A stretch of 64,000 nt of DNA from Scybalousia_A sp964639765. GTDB lineage: Bacteria > Bacteroidota > Bacteroidia > Bacteroidales > P3. The notes below the pieces were generated by a model that was not told where the DNA came from, did not search any database, and was given only the letters and a program-made list of their open reading frames with translations. The stretch covers positions 1 to 64,000 of the forward strand of contig CAZXEN010000002.1 of the NCBI GenBank assembly GCA_964639765.1. The letters run 5' to 3'. The translations under genes and the position numbers were made by a program. Below are positions 42,896 to 50,927 of this stretch, one piece after another; positions within the stretch are counted from its first letter, which is position 1; every line of letters starts with the position of its first letter.

Positions 42896-42981
42896 TTGTT
42901 AGGAGAGCGGGAAGTTTCCCGCTCCCTCTCAAAATAGGAATTTCCGACCTATTTTGAACACAAGAGAAAGCAGGCTAACAA
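42896..42981. ncRNA. Candidate three-way-junction RNA in a gene-poor region
   Basis: TTGTTAG (42896-42902) can pair with CTAACAA (42975-42981) to enclose two hairpins: GAGCGGGA (42905-42912) with TCCCGCTC (42917-42924), and TCAAAATAGG (42929-42938) with CCTATTTTGA (42948-42957). The paired segments are perfect and unusually GC-rich for this stretch. The strand is unclear: on the minus strand it lies just past the small membrane protein gene ending at 42997 and could be its 3' structure; on the plus strand it could be a separate small RNA. The flanking 42675-42895 shows nothing recognisable. Confidence 0.45.
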
Positions 42982-42996
42982 AAATTTGTTAATTTG

Positions 42997-43122
42997 TTAC
43001 CCTGCAATCCAATTAAAATAAATAACAATAAGTTTAAAAATAAAAATAACTATAATGAAATAAATAAAATATCTCAAAGCTTTAAATAGCTTGTCTTTCT
43101 CTGTTTTATCTTTAGCACCCAT
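42997..43122 (-). CDS. Small membrane protein, copy 1 (41 residues)
   Basis: A 41-codon frame starts MGAKDKTEKDKLFKALRY and continues as one strongly hydrophobic segment (about 18-36) ending FNWIAG. It is clearly paralogous to the 40-residue frame at 43243-43365: both begin M-x-AKDK, share KL-x-x-ALR before the membrane segment and end in Gly-stop. The two also share upstream sequence (AATATAAAATTAGA-like) and downstream sequence (TAACAAATTTTTGTTAG-like). An exact TAATTTTG -7 box precedes it (43149-43156). Conserved cassettes with coding similarity support a real gene. The function is unknown; small hydrophobic toxins and complex-subunit regulators have this size and layout. Confidence 0.6.
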   Translation of the reverse strand: MGAKDKTEKDKLFKALRYFIYFIIVIFIFKLIVIYFNWIAG

Positions 43123-43148
43123 AATTGTTTAATATAAAAATTAGAGTG

Positions 43149-43156
43149 CAAAATTA
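43149..43156 (-). promoter_or_regulatory. -7 box of small membrane protein copy 1
   Basis: The minus strand reads TAATTTTG (TAnnTTTG), 26 bases before the ATG at 43122. Confidence 0.5.
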
Positions 43157-43242
43157 ACAAATTTTTTTATTTCAAACCTTTTAGTCCAGCAAATTCTTCG
43201 GCAAACATCAACAAATCAACAGCACGACCTAACAAAAATTTG

Positions 43243-43365
43243 TTACCCTGTAATAAATTTTAAAGTTAAACCAATGATTTGCAATGACTTGCCAACTATC
43301 CAAATATACACTAATATTCGTAAGGCATAACATAATTTGGCAATTTGTTTATCTTTAGCATCCAT
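43243..43365 (-). CDS. Small membrane protein, copy 2 (40 residues)
   Basis: A 40-codon frame begins MDAKDKQIAKLCYALRIL and has a hydrophobic stretch (about 17-35, VYIWIVGKSLQIIGL) ending FITG. It is the paralogue of copy 1, 120 bases away on the same strand. The promoter is a full match: TTG (43417-43419), 19 bases, TATCTTTG (43390-43397). An upstream TTG (43431) could lengthen the frame, but that would overlap the promoter and lose the match to copy 1. Function unknown. Confidence 0.6.
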   Translation of the reverse strand: MDAKDKQIAKLCYALRILVYIWIVGKSLQIIGLTLKFITG

Positions 43366-43389
43366 AATGTTTAATATAAAATTAGAATG

Positions 43390-43419
43390 CAAAGATAAAT
43401 AATTTTTTTTACTTAGCAA
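43390..43419 (-). promoter_or_regulatory. Promoter of small membrane protein copy 2
   Basis: On the minus strand TTG, a 19-base spacer and TATCTTTG match the Bacteroidota -33/-7 arrangement, 24 bases before the ATG at 43365. Confidence 0.6.
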
Positions 43420-43563
43420 GCAAAAGTCCAACTTGTACTAAATAAGAAACATTATATTGAAATTTTTCAGTAGTTTTGGAATGCGGTTCTTTTGTTCAAG
43501 AATCTGATATTTGTTAGAATTAACGAAGTTAAAATCATTGAAAAAAAACATTTGATTTTTAGC

Positions 43564-43652
43564 AAAAAAGTCTTGATCTTTTTTTGCAAAGTCTTGATCT
43601 TTGAGGTATAAAGTCTTGATCTTTTTTTTCGTAAGGTCTTGATTTTTTTTTC
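43564..43652. repeat. Modular intergenic repeat, copy E (four direct W2 words)
   Basis: The word AAAGTCTTGATCTTTTT occurs four times in the same orientation at about 43565-43586, 43588-43602, 43610-43629 and 43633-43651 (last one AAGGTCTTGATTTT). No W1 (GAGTTGG) word is present here, so the W2 unit can multiply alone. The Lys-rich reading frame across it on the minus strand is a product of the repeats. Confidence 0.72.
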
Positions 43653-43761
43653 AATGAAAAAACGTTGAAAAATACCAATAAAAAAAATAAAAACACTATT
43701 CAATAAAATAAATATTCTCACTAAACGTTAAAGACTTATAAACAAAAAAAATAGAAATAAC

Positions 43762-44472
43762 TTGAAAAAACTTGTCGTAATACTATTGGCATTTTTGTGT
43801 TTCTACAACGCTAATGCACAATTTTTCAAAGGTTTTGCATCTCTTGGGTTCAATATCTCCCAGATAGATGGTGACGAAGTATATGGATTCAAAAAATTAG
43901 GATACAATGTCGGCATCGGTGCCATGTTACCGCTAAATAGAAACAACACAAATGCTGGTTTTCAGGTTTCTATGGAAATCAACTTATCTCAAAGAGGAGC
44001 AAAAGAAACCACAGAAAACGATCCTTTTGTATATAAAGCAAATCTGGATTATGTGGATATACCTCTTATGCTGCATTATATAGATGCCAAAGGCGGAATT
44101 ACTTTAGGTGCCGGAATACAGTACAGTCGTCTGTATCATTCCAAAGAATCTTGGAAATTACCTGATACACTTATATTTGGAATGGACAGACCTACTACAA
44201 CAAATGCTAAATTCCTGAAAAACGACCTTGCGATTATCGGAGATTTGAGATTTACTGTATGGAGAAACTTTAAACTGGATATAAGATACCAGTATTCTCT
44301 GTTGCCTATAAGGAAACAATTTGAATTCAATAATTCATATCAGAGCATAGATGCCAACAATTATAGAACATGGAAAAGAGATTATAAGAATAATTGGTTA
44401 AGTGTCAAGCTTATATATATGATAAATGAAGAACAGGAACAAGTATATACAAAACCTAACCGAAAAAGATAA
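43762..44472 (+). CDS. PorT-like outer membrane beta-barrel protein
   Basis: The 236-residue protein has a signal peptide (1-19, ending NANAQ) and barrel strands throughout (FFKGFASLGFNISQIDGDEVYGFKKLGYNVGIGAM, ANLDYVDIPLMLHY, GGITLGAGIQYS), the outline of the PorT/outer-membrane-beta-barrel family. Members include PorT, linked to type IX secretion, but this family is broad. The only plausible start is a TTG (43762) in front of the KKLVVILLAF signal. coaD begins on the next base after its stop. Confidence 0.78.
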   Translation: MKKLVVILLAFLCFYNANAQFFKGFASLGFNISQIDGDEVYGFKKLGYNVGIGAMLPLNRNNTNAGFQVSMEINLSQRGAKETTENDPFVYKANLDYVDIPLMLHYIDAKGGITLGAGIQYSRLYHSKESWKLPDTLIFGMDRPTTTNAKFLKNDLAIIGDLRFTVWRNFKLDIRYQYSLLPIRKQFEFNNSYQSIDANNYRTWKRDYKNNWLSVKLIYMINEEQEQVYTKPNRKR

Positions 44473-44931
44473 ATGAAAAAAGCATTGTTTGTAGGTACTT
44501 TTGACCCTATCACTATAGGTCATAAAAATATTATTATGAAGGCTTTACCTCTGTTTGATAAAGTTGTTGTTGCGATAGGAATAAATACAGAGAAAAAGAC
44601 AATGTTCCCTCTTGAGAAAAGATTGAGTTGGATAAAAAAAACATTTGATACACAAGAAAATATAGAAGTAGATAGTTTTTCTGGATTAACTGTTGATTAT
44701 TGCAGAAAGAATGGTATAAAATATATCATAAGAGGCCTTAGAAATGGGCAGGATTTTGCATACGAGAACAATATAGAAAAGATTAACAGAGAATTAGCTC
44801 CAGAGGTTACTACCATATATCTCTTTAGCGACAAAGACGATGACTTTGTTTCATCTACATTTGTAAAAGAGATGATTATTCACAACAGAAACGTTTCCAA
44901 GTACTTGCCTAAGGAAATAAATTTGGAATAA
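44473..44931 (+). CDS. coaD: Pantetheine-phosphate adenylyltransferase
   Basis: The 152-residue nucleotidyltransferase makes dephospho-CoA from 4'-phosphopantetheine and ATP. The nucleotide motifs GTFDPITIGH (8-17) and the late SSTFVKEM (ISSTxVR type) are both present, as is the RGLRNGQDFAYE substrate segment. Length is normal. It abuts the barrel gene without a gap and is followed by a terminator. Confidence 0.97.
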   Translation: MKKALFVGTFDPITIGHKNIIMKALPLFDKVVVAIGINTEKKTMFPLEKRLSWIKKTFDTQENIEVDSFSGLTVDYCRKNGIKYIIRGLRNGQDFAYENNIEKINRELAPEVTTIYLFSDKDDDFVSSTFVKEMIIHNRNVSKYLPKEINLE

Positions 44932-44981
44932 ATAGTTCTTGAATCGTGATGTGTGAGATAAATTTCACAAAAGAAAAAAAA

Positions 44982-45020
44982 TGGGTATTAAAATCATAAT
45001 GTTTTAATACCCACTTGTTT
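44982..45020. terminator. Terminator between coaD and the transketolase operon
   Basis: TGGGTATTAAAA (44982-44993) pairs perfectly with TTTTAATACCCA (45002-45013), with an A-run on the left and a T-rich right flank, so it can serve both convergent genes. Confidence 0.85.
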
Positions 45021-45035
45021 AATATATCATTTGAA

Positions 45036-45989
45036 TTATTTTCTCTTTATCACGGATTTTGTTTTTTCTATTATATTTTTAGCGTCCAATCCGTATTTTT
45101 CCATCAACTGCATAGGCTTTCCGCTCTCACCGAAGCAGTCATCAACTCCGATATACTCCATAGGTGCAGGATGATTTCTGCATAGTAGCTGGGCTACGCT
45201 GTCAGACAAACCTCCATTGTAAAGATGTTCCTCACAAGAAACAACACAACCAGTTTTCTTTACAGAGTTGAGTATGGAATCATTATCCAATGGTTTAATA
45301 GTGTGAATATTTATAACTTCAGCACTTATACCTTCTTTTTCCAATGCCTGTGCTGCCAGAATAGCTTGCCAAACCAAGTGTCCTGTTGCAACTATTGTTA
45401 CATCTTTTCCTTCATTCAGAATAAGAGCTTTCCCAATTTCAAAAGGAGTATCATCTGTAAGGAACACAGGTACTTTAGGTCGTCCATAACGAATATAAAC
45501 AGGTCCCTCATAACGAGCAGCTGCCAATGTAGCTTGCTTTGCCTGAGTATAGTCACAAGGATTGACAACCACCATATTTGGCATCATCTTCATAAGGCCA
45601 ATATCCTCCAATATTTGGTGAGTAGCTCCGTCTTCACCTAAAGTAAGTCCTGCATGAGAACCGGCAATCTTTACATTTGTATCAGAATATGCAACACTTT
45701 GACGTATTTGGTCGTAAGTTCTTCCTGTAGAAAAAGCAGCAAAAGAACCTACAAAAGGAATTTTTCCACTTAATGCCATACCGGAAGCAATACTTACCAT
45801 ATTACTTTCTGCTATTCCTACTTCTATAAAACGCTCCGGAAATTCTTTTTGAAATAAATCCATTCTGACGCTTGGACTTAGGTCTGCACATAAAGCTACA
45901 ACATTGGGATTTTCTCTTCCTGCCTGAAGCAATCCTTCTCCAAAGCCTGAACGTGTATCTTTTTCAGCTAAAATTTTGTATTCTTTCAT
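45036..45989 (-). CDS. Transketolase, C-terminal half
   Basis: The 317-residue protein holds the pyrimidine-binding and C-terminal domains of transketolase: FGEGLLQAG, the activating Glu in EVGIAESNMVSIASGMALSG, and the C-terminal domain with EHLYNGGLSDSVAQLL. It works as a heterodimer with the N-terminal half at 47403-48248. The two subunit genes are separated by a 1.4-kb vWA gene, whereas in most split-transketolase loci they are adjacent. Confidence 0.94.
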   Translation of the reverse strand: MKEYKILAEKDTRSGFGEGLLQAGRENPNVVALCADLSPSVRMDLFQKEFPERFIEVGIAESNMVSIASGMALSGKIPFVGSFAAFSTGRTYDQIRQSVAYSDTNVKIAGSHAGLTLGEDGATHQILEDIGLMKMMPNMVVVNPCDYTQAKQATLAAARYEGPVYIRYGRPKVPVFLTDDTPFEIGKALILNEGKDVTIVATGHLVWQAILAAQALEKEGISAEVINIHTIKPLDNDSILNSVKKTGCVVSCEEHLYNGGLSDSVAQLLCRNHPAPMEYIGVDDCFGESGKPMQLMEKYGLDAKNIIEKTKSVIKRK

Positions 45990-46012
45990 ATTATTATTCG
46001 TTTTTTATCTTC

Positions 46013-47413
46013 TTATTTTATAAGTACTTTCGTTATTTTATTGGATTCTATCTTTAACTCTTGTGTGTAACTATTGGAAGTGTTGGACTTATCCTTTGCT
46101 ATTATGACATACTCGCCTGGAAGCAACTCTATTGTTTCTTTTATCTTTTCTTCTTCCAGATTTTTCACCCACGTCATTTTACCATTCTTTCTTACGAACA
46201 AAGCACCTGTGATATTTGTCTTGGCTTTGTCTAAACTAAGTATGCCGGATAATGGTATTTCTATAGTAGTCAAAGAACTCTGGGAAATCTCAACAGCATC
46301 TATATTTAAACGAGGAAGAGACAATACCTCCAAATCATATTTTCCTACGAGGTATTTCTCTTTTTTGTTGATACTGTGCAGATTGATAACGTCCTTCTCC
46401 CCTACTCTTTTAACCAGAACTTGGCATGGCTTGATGTTTATATCGTTTTTGTCAGAAGAATATTTGACAAACAGGCTTCCTTGCGGCGTTTTTATAGGAA
46501 TAACCGTGTGAGAACCAGCCTCAACGCTGATATTTTCACGCTTGACGCAAGGAATCGTATGTACTATTATGTCATAATTGGACAAAGGGTCTATAAGCAT
46601 CGTATCAGAGATACCGTTGCTGTTAAAAGAGTGTATAAAGCTATAACGAGTCTGCTTGCTTTTTGAGTCCAAGAAAGTTATAGGCACAAAAGTCTCTGTA
46701 GTCTGCATATAAGAGTCTAAAAGATTTATTTGTACGGAAGTATTATGAAGAGATTGTTTAACTATATTATTCATAATTTTGGAAAACTCCACTTCATTGT
46801 TTGCTTCATAGTATAAACCTGCATCTTGATAGAAATCTTTCATTCCTTTGTTTATACCTATAATAAAAGGTTTTAGACATACACCTTGTTTCTGCAGCTT
46901 GGAAGAAACATCCTTGATGTCGCCTCCACATCGGTCTATGTTGTTTAGAATCATGATTACAACATTTCTACAACTTTTGTCATTAGGAAAATCTTCTTTT
47001 ACCTTTTCCAATGAATTGGTTACAGCTGAAGTACCTTTGGGAACCATTCCTTTTAATCTTGCTTTCAAAGCATCTGTATTCATTCTGTAGAAAGGAACCA
47101 GTAATTTGGTGTCTTCACAATCCTGAGTCGGATAATCTTTTTCACTTCCAAAAACTCTTAAAGCACATTCCACGTCTTCTTGTGCAGACAGACTGTCTAT
47201 AATGTTTGATACGAGGGATTGAGCAATTTTTATCTTACTTTCACTCTGCCATTTCTCATACATATTATATGAACAGTCTACAACAAAAAGAATACGGGTC
47301 TTCTCTACATTTTGTGCATAAAGAGAAATATGCAGCATACACAGAACAAACAGAATAAAGCATAGAACCTTTATTTTGTTATTTTTTTTATATGTATTTT
47401 GTTTAATAGTCAC
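46013..47413 (-). CDS. Exported von Willebrand factor A domain protein
   Basis: The 466-residue protein has a signal peptide (about 1-34, ending SLYAQ), a vWA domain (about 38-225), and a C-terminal half of beta-rich repeats (about 235-466) ending NKITKVLIK. The metal site starts DCSYN, so the second Ser of D-x-S-x-S is Asn, and the later TD motif is not obvious, hence metal binding may be weak. No specific family is recognised. Its start overlaps the end of the transketolase N-half by 11 bases, so it is translationally coupled within the transketolase operon; function in that context is unknown. Confidence 0.78.
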   Translation of the reverse strand: MTIKQNTYKKNNKIKVLCFILFVLCMLHISLYAQNVEKTRILFVVDCSYNMYEKWQSESKIKIAQSLVSNIIDSLSAQEDVECALRVFGSEKDYPTQDCEDTKLLVPFYRMNTDALKARLKGMVPKGTSAVTNSLEKVKEDFPNDKSCRNVVIMILNNIDRCGGDIKDVSSKLQKQGVCLKPFIIGINKGMKDFYQDAGLYYEANNEVEFSKIMNNIVKQSLHNTSVQINLLDSYMQTTETFVPITFLDSKSKQTRYSFIHSFNSNGISDTMLIDPLSNYDIIVHTIPCVKRENISVEAGSHTVIPIKTPQGSLFVKYSSDKNDINIKPCQVLVKRVGEKDVINLHSINKKEKYLVGKYDLEVLSLPRLNIDAVEISQSSLTTIEIPLSGILSLDKAKTNITGALFVRKNGKMTWVKNLEEEKIKETIELLPGEYVIIAKDKSNTSNSYTQELKIESNKITKVLIK

Positions 47414-48248
47414 CTAAAGTTTCTTTTAATTGAGCCAATGCTTTCTGAGTCTGCTCATCATTAGGAGCTTTTCCGTGCCAACCATTGTCATCTAACATGA
47501 AATCAACTCCAAATCCCATTTTAGTATTCATAAGAAGCATTATCGGTTTGCCTTTATGACAAACTTGCTTGCATTCAAGCAGTGTTTTTACAAGTTCCTG
47601 CATATCGTTGCCGTTGCATTCTTTCACATCCCATTTAAATGCTTCAAATTTTTCTTTCAATGATGAGGAATCACAAACCTGCTCTGTTCTTCCGTCTATC
47701 TGTGCATGGTTTACATCTATGATAGATATAAGATTATCAACCTTGTTAGCGCCTGCAAACATAGCAGCTTCCCATATTTGACCTTCTTCTATCTCTCCAT
47801 CGCCATGAAGAGTAAAAACAATCTTGTTGTCTTTATCCATCTTCTTAGCTAAAGCAGCACCAACTCCAACACTCAATCCTTGTCCAAGAGAACCGCTGGC
47901 TACTCTCACACCTTCCAATTTAGCATGATAGGAAGGATGTCCTTGCAAGCGAGATCCCATTTGTCTGAGCGTTGCTAATTCTTTTACAGGAAAATATCCT
48001 CTACGAGCCAAAGCGGAATACCACACTGGTGCAATATGTCCTATACTTAGGAAAAACATATCTTCTCCCCTGCCTCCACGTGTGAAATTCTTCGGGTCAA
48101 TATCCATAACTTCAAAATATAGAGCTGTAAACAGGTCTGCACAATCCAGACTTCCTCCCGGATGTCCTGATGATGCAGAATTTATCATTCGTAAAACATC
48201 TCTGCGTATCTGAGTTGAAATGTCTTGTAATTCGTTGATACTTTTCAT
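47403..48248 (-). CDS. Transketolase, N-terminal (TPP-diphosphate-binding) half
   Basis: The 281-residue protein carries the diphosphate-binding domain: GHPGGSLDCADLFTALYF, then LGQGLSVGVGAALAKK and HGDGEIEEGQIWEA with the GDG motif and the Asn of DVNHAQIDG that binds the metal. It is the first gene of the operon, with TAAATTTG (minus, 48299-48306) as likely -7 box. It pairs with the C-half encoded after the vWA gene. Confidence 0.94.
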   Translation of the reverse strand: MKSINELQDISTQIRRDVLRMINSASSGHPGGSLDCADLFTALYFEVMDIDPKNFTRGGRGEDMFFLSIGHIAPVWYSALARRGYFPVKELATLRQMGSRLQGHPSYHAKLEGVRVASGSLGQGLSVGVGAALAKKMDKDNKIVFTLHGDGEIEEGQIWEAAMFAGANKVDNLISIIDVNHAQIDGRTEQVCDSSSLKEKFEAFKWDVKECNGNDMQELVKTLLECKQVCHKGKPIMLLMNTKMGFGVDFMLDDNGWHGKAPNDEQTQKALAQLKETLGDY

Positions 48249-48613
48249 TACTGATTTAGTTTTTTTTTGTGTAATTATTTCTGCGTTAAAACTAAGTGCA
48301 AATTTATAAAGTTTTTCTGTTATTCTGACTATTTTTCTTTATTTTTATAAAATAAATTCAAGTTTTTATGTCATAAAGTGTTGGTTTTTGAAAATAAAAA
48401 CCAAGATTTTGAAACTGAAATCTTCGTTTTTTTGAAGATTTATCTGTTAATAATAAACCAAAAACAGATGAAACGACAAATATTTGAAATTTATTTTGGT
48501 GAATTAATGTTAATTTAAAAACTTTGTATAATTTTGCATCCTCGAAGCTAAGCAATTGAATTTGGTTTCGAAAAAATGTTTATAATAATAAAAGTAAAAA
48601 GGATACAATTAAA
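48249..48613. other. Divergent intergenic region, transketolase / aconitase
   Basis: Minus-strand TAAATTTG (48299-48306) should drive the transketolase operon. Two short hairpins follow: TTGGTTTTT/AAAAACCAA (about 48380-48403) and ATCTTC/GAAGAT (about 48420-48440), a degenerate relative of the modular repeat family. TAATTTTG near 48527-48534 is a possible aconitase -7 box. Confidence 0.5.
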
Positions 48614-50851
48614 ATGGTAGAACTTATCAACAAAGGAGTTTATCTTCTTGATGGAGAAAAGATAGTGGATTCAGCTAATATGAGTGCTGATGAAGCTAGA
48701 GAGAATACAATTACCTATGGAATACTTCGTTCTCACGATGTAGACAAAAGTAAAGGAAAGAAAATGCGTATCAAATTTGATGCATTGATTTCTCACGATA
48801 TTACTTACGTAGGTATTATTCAAACTGCAAGAGCAAGCGGTTTGACTAAATTCCCAATTCCTTATGGAATGACAAACTGTCACAATTCTCTTTGTGCTGT
48901 AGGTGGAACAATTAATGAAGACGATCATGTTTTTGGTCTTTCTGCTGCAAAGAAGTATGGTGGTATATTTGTTCCGACTAACCAAGCTGTTATTCACCAG
49001 TACGCAAGAGAAGCTATGGCTAAATGTGGAAATATGATTCTTGGATCAGATTCTCATACCCGTTATGGTTCTCTTGGTAACATGGGTGTAGGTGAAGGTG
49101 GTGGAGAATTGGTAAAGCAATTGTTGGAAAACACTTGGGATATCAATGCACCAGAAGTTGTTCTTGTATGGTTGGAAGGTTCTCCAAGAAAAGGTATAGG
49201 CCCTCACGATGTTGCTATTTCATTAGTTAAGGCTACATTTGAAAATGGATTTGTAAAGAATAAAGTTCTTGAGTTTGCAGGTCCTGGCGTAAAGAACCTG
49301 CCTATTGATTTCAGAAACGGAATAGAAGTAATGACAACAGAAACAACTTGTTTGTCTTCTATTTGGATTACAGATGAAGAAGTACATAACTATTATAAGA
49401 TGCACAATCGTCCTGAAGACTATAAAGAACTTCGTCCAGGTAAGGTTGCTTACTATGATAGCATGATAAAGATAGATCTTTCTAAGCAAGAATCCATGAT
49501 AGCTCTTCCTTATCACCCTTCAAATGCATACACAATCCACGAATTGCAAGCTAATCCTGAAAAAATACTTAGAGAAGTGGAAGCAGATTCCAAGAAACGT
49601 TTTGGAGACAAGATAGAAATAGACCTTGTCAGCAAGATAAAAGATGGAAAAGTATGGGCAGATCAAGGTATCATAGCTGGTTGTGCAGGTGGTACATACG
49701 ACAACTTAGCTGCAGCTGCTGCTATCCTTAAGGATAAATCTACAGGCAATGGATATTTCACTGCAAGTGCTTATCCTCAGAGCGTTCCTGTTTATTTGGC
49801 AGCTACACGTTCTCACATTGCAGAAGATCTTCTTGAAGCTGGAGTAGCTATTAAGCCTGCTTTCTGCGGACCTTGCTTTGGTGCTGGAGATGTTCCTTCA
49901 AACAATGGATTCTCTATTCGTCATACAACACGTAATTTCCCTAACCGTGAAGGAAGTAAGCCAGGACAAGGACAGATTTCACTTGTTGCATTAATGGATG
50001 CCCGTTCTATTGCTGCCACTGCTGCTAATGGTGGTGTTATTACCGCTGCAACAGACATAGACTACACTATAAATTACGAAGGATACAAATATGATCCTAA
50101 AGTTTATGAAAAACGCGTTTATCAAGGTTTCGGAAAAGCAGATGCTTCTCAGGAATTGCGTTATGGTCCAAACATAAAGGATTGGCCAAAGATGTATCCT
50201 ATGCAAGATAATATGTTAGTTGAGCTTGCAGCTGTTATTCACGATCCTGTAACTACAACAGACGAGTTGATACCATCAGGAGAAACTTCATCTTATCGTT
50301 CCAATCCGTTGAAACTTTCTGAATTTGCACTTTCAAGACGTGTTCCTGAATACGTTGGTACAAGCAAGAGAATTCAAAGTGAAGATTTGGAAAGAAGAGC
50401 AGGAAAAACTCCTCAACATATATTAGATGCACTTAACAAAGTTGGAGCAAAAGCAGAAAATACTTCATTTGGTTCTTGTGTATTTGCAAACAAACCTGGA
50501 GACGGTTCAGCAAGAGAGCAAGCAGCTTCTTGCCAAAAGGTTCTTGGAGGTGATGCTAACATCTGTTATGAATATGCAACTAAACGTTATCGCTCAAATT
50601 GTATCAACTGGGGTATAGTTCCTTTCACTATTGCAAAAGAAACTGCTTTTGATTACAATGTTGGAGATTTTGTTTATGTTGAAGGTATAAGAGAAGCTAT
50701 TCTTAGTGGAAAAGAAGAAATAGATGCAAAAGTTATCACAAAAGATGGAGTCAAGGATATTCATCTATTCTTCCAAAATCTTACAAACGACGAAAGGGAA
50801 ATCTTGGCAGACGGTTGTTTGATGAATTATTATGCTTCACATAAGAAATAA
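48614..50851 (+). CDS. Aconitate hydratase
   Basis: The 745-residue enzyme isomerises citrate and isocitrate with a [4Fe-4S] cluster. It has LGSDSHTRYGSLGNMGVGEGG (about 153) with the active-site region of mitochondrial-type aconitases, GCAGGTYDNLAAAA, and cluster cysteines in AFCGPCFGAGD (about 418-428). The swivel domain is at the C-terminus (about 560-745, with SNCINWGIVPFTIA). Length is complete. It is monocistronic and closed by a terminator. Confidence 0.95.
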   Translation: MVELINKGVYLLDGEKIVDSANMSADEARENTITYGILRSHDVDKSKGKKMRIKFDALISHDITYVGIIQTARASGLTKFPIPYGMTNCHNSLCAVGGTINEDDHVFGLSAAKKYGGIFVPTNQAVIHQYAREAMAKCGNMILGSDSHTRYGSLGNMGVGEGGGELVKQLLENTWDINAPEVVLVWLEGSPRKGIGPHDVAISLVKATFENGFVKNKVLEFAGPGVKNLPIDFRNGIEVMTTETTCLSSIWITDEEVHNYYKMHNRPEDYKELRPGKVAYYDSMIKIDLSKQESMIALPYHPSNAYTIHELQANPEKILREVEADSKKRFGDKIEIDLVSKIKDGKVWADQGIIAGCAGGTYDNLAAAAAILKDKSTGNGYFTASAYPQSVPVYLAATRSHIAEDLLEAGVAIKPAFCGPCFGAGDVPSNNGFSIRHTTRNFPNREGSKPGQGQISLVALMDARSIAATAANGGVITAATDIDYTINYEGYKYDPKVYEKRVYQGFGKADASQELRYGPNIKDWPKMYPMQDNMLVELAAVIHDPVTTTDELIPSGETSSYRSNPLKLSEFALSRRVPEYVGTSKRIQSEDLERRAGKTPQHILDALNKVGAKAENTSFGSCVFANKPGDGSAREQAASCQKVLGGDANICYEYATKRYRSNCINWGIVPFTIAKETAFDYNVGDFVYVEGIREAILSGKEEIDAKVITKDGVKDIHLFFQNLTNDEREILADGCLMNYYASHKK

Positions 50852-50875
50852 TCTGAATCAAATAACAAATAAAAC

Positions 50876-50907
50876 AAAGGACGATGCAAACAACATCGTC
50901 CTTTTAT
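50876..50907. terminator. Terminator between aconitase and mltG
   Basis: AAAGGACGATG (50876-50886) pairs perfectly with CATCGTCCTTT (50894-50904) around a 7-base loop, with T-run downstream on plus and A-rich flank for the minus strand. Confidence 0.88.
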
Positions 50908-50927
50908 TTTTATTATGTTAATGTTTA

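Noticed and set aside
43467..43721. 84-residue Lys-rich reading frame on the minus strand
   Set aside because: It is created by the tandem TCTTGAT repeats and A/T runs; composition is not coding-like and there is no start signal.
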